Part shown: piece by piece, positions 59,431 through 64,000 of the stretch
How the letters are laid out: each line of letters begins with the position of its first letter
Position numbering within the stretch: the first letter of the stretch is position 1
NCBI GenBank assembly: GCA_034670405.1
Contig: JAXDDX010000039.1
Coordinates: 686,001-750,000, forward strand
Length of the DNA stretch: 64,000 nucleotides
DNA from: Hoplostethus atlanticus
Taxonomy: Eukaryota; Chordata; Actinopteri; Trachichthyiformes; Trachichthyidae
Direction of reading: 5' to 3'
Made by a program: the position numbers and the translations under genes
Notes under the pieces: generated by a model
Database searches by the model: none
Told to the model about the DNA's origin: nothing
Seen by the model: only the letters and a program-made list of their open reading frames with translations

Positions 59431-61225
59431 TGGGGAAAGCTTTTATTTGTTCTGACTGGTAGGACAGGAAGTTGTTACTCATATTTCAATGTGCAATATA
59501 CTAGCAGGTACAAATCATCACACAATGCTGTCTAGCTGTACAAGCAAACATGTTTAACTGCATTCCTAACTGATAATGATCCCTAACTGCAGGGTGTTTA
59601 TTTTTATTTTTTCTTTATCAAGATGTTGTCAATGTACTTACCATGGCAACTGTAATACTGTAGGCTTCCTGCTTGCATTTGTCGATAGACTTCTCCGCCC
59701 CGAACCTGTCAGAGACCTGTCAGGTTATGAAAACCAAAGTTGATCCATATTATTTTGAATGTGGTGCAAGGTAGCGCTTCAGATGAGTTTTATTATATAT
59801 GATGAAGTCACTCCCTACGGGTCAGGGTCTGGCCGTCACCAGCCCACTAGTTGCTGTGAGGGTTGTCTATTTCGGGAGCGCTGCACATGTCAGTTTGATA
59901 CGTGAGTCATGCAGTACCTTAACGTTCATACCTCCCTCTGTTACTGTACTTTGTTGAAGAGCACTGACATGGGAAAACAGATATACTGTGTGAAAGTTTT
60001 TTGTTTTTCCTTAGATTATTGATGTTTGCATTCGGAGCTTCAAGGTGGTGAAGTGGAAGGGTCAATACATTCTGCTTGACTTATTGAATCTAAACTGAAT
60101 CTGATCAATCTTTTTAAATGTAAAGTCCAGTCACAAGCAGTTTGGTTGAAGCATCATATTGTAGCCAAAGGTAATCTAGTTGTGTATATATTTTGTGTTT
60201 CTGTGTATTTTAAGGCCACTCTTATGTTTAATTACACAATATGACTAATAGTGTCAAAAAGCCAATGAAAAAAATTATTGTTTTTTAGTTTTTTAGCACA
60301 TGATCATCAAATAATTACCAACTAACTGCCTACTGTGATATTCCTTTGCAACAGTTTAACTGGTATCAAATAGACTTTCTGACCTTTCGACGGAGGACCG
60401 AAGCATCTCCGTGTCACTGATGGTGCGTGCATCGGCACGGACCCGTTCCAAGGCCTTATCTGGCCCGCGTGCATCTGCCGAGATTAGATTTGTCCGGACC
60501 TCATCCGTCACACCGGCACACATTAATGGGCCACCGAGCCCACCCAGCAGACTGCAGCAGCAACACGCCGAGAACAAAGTCACCAACGAATTGGGATGTT
60601 TTGTGGACTAGAACTTCACATCAATCCTCGTGCTGATGGATGGGGTCGGAGATGAGGGATAGTAGCGCGTGGGTCGGGTCTTTCTTTAATCAGTGGGATG
60701 GAGAGACGTGTTTATTCTCCCCAGTGCTATGATGGTGTAGTTTACGGGTGGTGGATGTTTATGGGTGCTCTGCTCTGTGTGTGTATGTGTGTTGGGTTGG
60801 GCGGGGGGTGCTGCTGCGGCATACTCATACTGTCAAAGGTGAAATATCACTGCACTCTCCCTTGATTGCTGTGTATAGTGCCTCAACCCTATTCATAAAA
60901 ATGCAATTCCACGCCGCTCTGTGCCCGGGTTGACAAAATAAACTACGATACACCAGACGGGCAGATTTAATAAGTGAAAGAGCGCCGGGACTGCTGTCTG
61001 GTGCAGCAGGCTGAGGACCAGCATCTGATCTGATGTCGCTTTAGCTAACTAATTGGAGGGTGAGTCTTCCTAAGATATCCTCCAAGAGAACATCTGGTTG
61101 TATAAGGAGTCTGGATCACACTAGACTGCAAGTATTGAGCTACGTTTTGTCTTCTTCATAAAGAAAGCCACCGATGCCACGAATCTCAATGGGAGGGTGT
61201 GACAGCTGCTCAGCTACTTGATTCT
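59431..61225. other. Intergenic sequence after prdm2
   Basis: Mostly AT-rich. A CpG-richer island at about 60385-60610 has open frames on both strands (plus frame from 60411 ending ELGCFVD-stop). Its codon pattern looks coding-like, but I cannot match it to a family. Otherwise I see nothing. Confidence 0.5.
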
Positions 61226-61440
61226 CTTATTTGTCTCATTTGTTTAAGATAAAGTAGGTTGCTAACTTATTGCACTCTTACCTTAACACTAGTTATGCTC
61301 TTAGTTGCTTGTTTAGGAAGGAAATGCACTTACGATTTCTGGTGACTAGTAGTTTTCTTGCCTACCTATGTTGAATGCACTTATTGTAAGTCGCTTTGGA
61401 TAAAAGCGTCTGCTAAATGACTGTAATGTAATGTAATGTA
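61226..61440 (+). mobile_element. Dispersed repeat, copy 2 (LINE/SINE tail type)
   Basis: This copy matches 10846-11044 along its length, with small changes. It ends with the widespread fish tail TGTAAGTCGCTTTGGATAAA, AGCGTCTGCTAAATGACTGT and then (AATGT)n. The pentanucleotide tail is typical of L2/Rex-type 3' ends and of SINEs that borrow them. Confidence 0.75.
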
Positions 61441-62534
61441 CTCATACAGGACAATATACAGCCTCCTAAATAAGTCCCCACTTCCTGTTTCAAGAGGGTG
61501 GCTTTAAGAGAGATGTATTTTGAATAGTCTGTCAGGATAGAAAGTGGATATCTGAGGCTTCTCAAATACCAGTGTTTGGTCAGACCTTGGTATTTGTAGC
61601 CAGATGCTAAGCAAACACAAGCATGCTTTCCATGCCTTGCTATTATCCCCTTCACCTGCCAGTGCCACCTGCCTACGTCAGCCTGCCGGCCCGAGCCTTC
61701 CTCCCAACTCCCGCAGTGGCCCTTTGAGTATCCTGCCATTTCCTTTCAAAACAGGAGGATGTGAGTGCTGCGGTCAGGTCCCCAGTGGGCTCGCCTATAC
61801 CAGCGCAGCAGTGTGAGAGATGGCTCCGTGACAATGGGCTTCCTGGCAAAGTTTTGCTCAGAAGGAAATTGCCTGCTACAACAAGAGGAGGAGGAGGAGG
61901 AGGAGGAGGAGTGGGTTTACATGCTTACAGAGAGGTTAGACGCTGCAGAGAGAGAGAGGGTGATAATGTGTGAATGTGTTGGGAGTAACTGTCATGGCAT
62001 TTGTCTGTGCATGGTGGAGGTCTCCATGCCAACAGTTGCACAATGGGTACAATGCAAGACTGGAGGCCTGGGGGTGTATTTTCAGATATTGCGACATATA
62101 CTTCATTCATCCCGTGCCACTTTGAACTTTAATACAACACCTTGATGTACTGCATTGATGGAGTATTCCTATACGCCTTCATATAGCTCCTTGCACTACA
62201 TACCGAGGCACGTTGAATATATTTTAGTTTACTGAGAGTTATTTTTCAGTCGAGCAAGAACTAATTTTTTAGGTTATACTCAGCAGTTTTTTTTTTACAA
62301 TTCTGTTTCAAGATGAAGCCTCTGGAAACCACCAGCTGTACAAGCCCTACTTTTTTTCTTCTTCTTCTTTTTACACCACCCCTTTAACTCTCTCATCCTC
62401 TTTTTCTCAGCGCCGGGGAAAGATGAAGGATTGGAGTTCGCTAGTATCTGTTTCCCAGCAGCGGCCCAGGCTTTCAAGATGGATCGAGGGGGATTTGCAT
62501 GGAGGGGGGGGGGGGGTGGAAATGTGAGAGCGAT

Positions 62535-62565
<31 letters not shown>

Positions 62566-62886
62566 TGTTACTGCTGAGGCACAGCAAACGAGGGCTGTAG
62601 AGAGGGGAGGAGGCAGAGGGAGGAGAGAGAAAGGGGGCTCTCTACAGATCAGAGAACAGTCCCATCCTGTGCCCAGAGGACAGACGGCGCTGCCTACTCA
62701 CCCAAGGGGGCTGGGGGAGACGGTGGAAGGGAAGGAGGGAGGCGTGACTTTGACACCACACTCACCCCTCTCTGCTCTGCCGCTCTGCGCTCTTCTCTTC
62801 AACACCGCCGCAGAAGACTGTCAGCCTAGTACAGACGTAGCAGCAGATCAGAGCGGCTGTGCCTAACAGCTCTGCTACCTGCCTCG

Positions 62887-62888
<2 letters not shown>

Positions 62889-62944
<56 letters not shown>
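62889..62944. repeat. (CT)n microsatellite
   Basis: About 28 CT units upstream of the third gene's first coding exon. Confidence 0.95.
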
Positions 62945-62947
<3 letters not shown>

Positions 62948-63068
62948 CACATGCACACCGAAGGCACAGAAGTTTCTCTCTCACGCACACGAGCACACGC
63001 ATGGGCACACCCCCTCCCGTTATCTGTGCAGCGAGCAGCGAGAGGGGTTGTGTCTCTCTCCTCGGCGG

Positions 63069-63092
63069 CAGCAGCAGCAGCAGCAGCAGCAG
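63069..63092. repeat. (GCA)n trinucleotide repeat
   Basis: About eight GCA units in the CT-rich 5' region of the third gene. Confidence 0.9.
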
Positions 63093-63264
63093 GACGGGTC
63101 GGCGTCGCAGTCTACAGGAGAGATCACACATCAGCTTCCACAACTGAAGGCAAGCTTTCTCTCCTTCCTCTCTCTTTCTCTTTCCCCCTGTTCTCCTCCT
63201 CTCTCTCTCTCTCGGTGTTGATGTGACGCAGTGTTGCTGACCACCTCCCTCTCTCTCTCCTCAG

Positions 63265-63284
63265 TGTGAGCCAGTGGGACAGCC
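63265..63284 (+). other. 5'UTR part of third-gene exon
   Basis: Follows a strong pyrimidine tract and CTCCTCAG acceptor, so at least one non-coding exon must lie upstream. Confidence 0.55.
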
Positions 63285-63360
63285 ATGGAGGACACCCTCA
63301 CCTGCAGCCATGCCACCTTCTCCCAGGTGTTTGGACGCCAGGGACAGCTCATGCAAGCCA
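63285..63360 (+). CDS. First coding exon of an unrecognised gene (partial)
   Basis: The ATG has a strong context (CAGCCATGG). The exon encodes MEDTLTCSHATFSQVFGRQG, QLMQA plus one base, then a perfect donor A|GTGAGT. I do not recognise the peptide. Human PRDM2 is followed in the same orientation by KAZN, so a kazn isoform is possible, but the residues do not match kazrin N-termini I remember. The rest of the gene lies beyond the window. Confidence 0.55.
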
Positions 63361-64000
63361 GTGAGTACCCACGATACACCTCTCCGGTCTCTTGACAAAT
63401 CATTCAGCCAGCAGCGTGTCCCAGCATGTCAGTGTGACTGATCTCCACCCTGAGCGCTTCTGATCCCATCCTCAGTCGTATTGCCATTTTTAATTTAGCC
63501 GCTGCTCAGAGGCATCAAGCCCAGTCTGAGATACGGTAGGAATATCACAGCCGAAACCTTCTGGGGACCGCTGTGACAAAGCACACTGCTTTGACAAGAG
63601 TGGGATGGTTTTTTTGTTCTGTAAGACGAGGAAGCCCGTTGGTGTGGTTTTGTGATTTGGTTGGTTGTGGTTGATGTTTCTGTCACTGTGATAAGTTGCT
63701 GAAGAGTGGATTCAGTATCTGCCTTGTGTAGCGTTGCCTTTTAAACGGAGCTACAAAGAGCACATCTCTCAGACACAGTGTTCAGCATGAACTTGGGGGT
63801 GTGGCGCAGTTGGGGGGTGCAGTTTGCACAATATGGGGGTGTCGATGGGGCAGCGTGAATCAGAGGGAGGCTGTTTTCTGTTTTCTGGATTGTTTGCTGT
63901 TGTGTTGTCAGGATAGTTATGAAGGTTTGTAACTGTAAAGAACGTTACCTGGATGTTATTTGGCAATTCGATTGAATTATAAAGTGTGAGTTGGATAATG
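63361..64000 (+). other. Intron of third gene, running off the window
   Basis: Starts with GTGAGT. No further exon is recognised before the window ends. Confidence 0.5.

Larger units (their letters stand above)
61441..63264 (+). promoter_or_regulatory. Upstream region of third gene
   Basis: Contains (GGA)n at 61880-61911, a G run at 62502-62517, (GA)n 62537-62565, a long (CT)n 62889-62944 and (GCA)n 63069-63092. Composition becomes GC- and CT-rich from about 62440, suggesting promoter or 5'UTR sequence for the exon at 63265. Open frames here are repeat-driven. Confidence 0.4.

Noticed and set aside
61880..61911. Acidic EEEEEE frame as a gene
   Set aside because: It is a (GGA)n microsatellite in an otherwise non-coding upstream region.

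Overview
This window is vertebrate, almost certainly teleost fish, genomic DNA. Two well-known vertebrate transcription-factor genes are spelled out in short exons with GT-AG introns. The introns are crowded with (GT)n/(CA)n microsatellites, and there are fish-type LINE tails and a broken L2/Rex1-like element. No bacterial, phage or CRISPR feature is present. I cannot name the species.

Layout, all genes on the plus strand: (1) 1-658 is upstream sequence. (2) 659-~41165 is foxj3 (forkhead box J3), with 11 coding exons (841-37546) encoding about 630 aa, very long introns (the first is 18.4 kb and splits the forkhead domain) and a ~3.6 kb 3'UTR ending at an AATAAA at 41140. (3) 41166-~46400 is intergenic. 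It holds a decayed A/V/E/P-rich coding-like block (42615-43305) and an isolated double AATAAA at 45657. (4) ~46400-~59430 is prdm2 (RIZ), with a TATA-less promoter and non-coding first exon near 46400-46509 and seven coding exons (47727-57603) encoding about 1727 aa: an N-terminal PR domain, an acidic run, eight C2H2 zinc fingers and a CtBP-type PLDLS motif. A short-form (RIZ2-like) start codon and a CpG- and TAGC-rich intronic segment suggest an internal promoter. (5) 59431-64000 is a spacer followed by a CT-rich 5' region and the first coding exon (63285-63360) of a third gene that I do not recognise. Synteny with human 1p36 makes kazn a guess only.

Both identified genes encode nuclear DNA-binding regulators: FoxJ3 is a forkhead activator and Prdm2 a PR/SET-domain histone methyltransferase and zinc-finger factor. 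Nothing in the sequence shows that they act together; their adjacency is a syntenic observation. I found no wholly new system. The points most worth a second look are the intron-5 alternative-promoter candidate of prdm2, the (TG)n-flanked weak acceptor of foxj3 exon 10, the perfect TCGCGA inverted repeat at the prdm2 promoter, and the decaying acidic repeat gene between the two loci. Coding-exon numbers count from the exon carrying the ATG.
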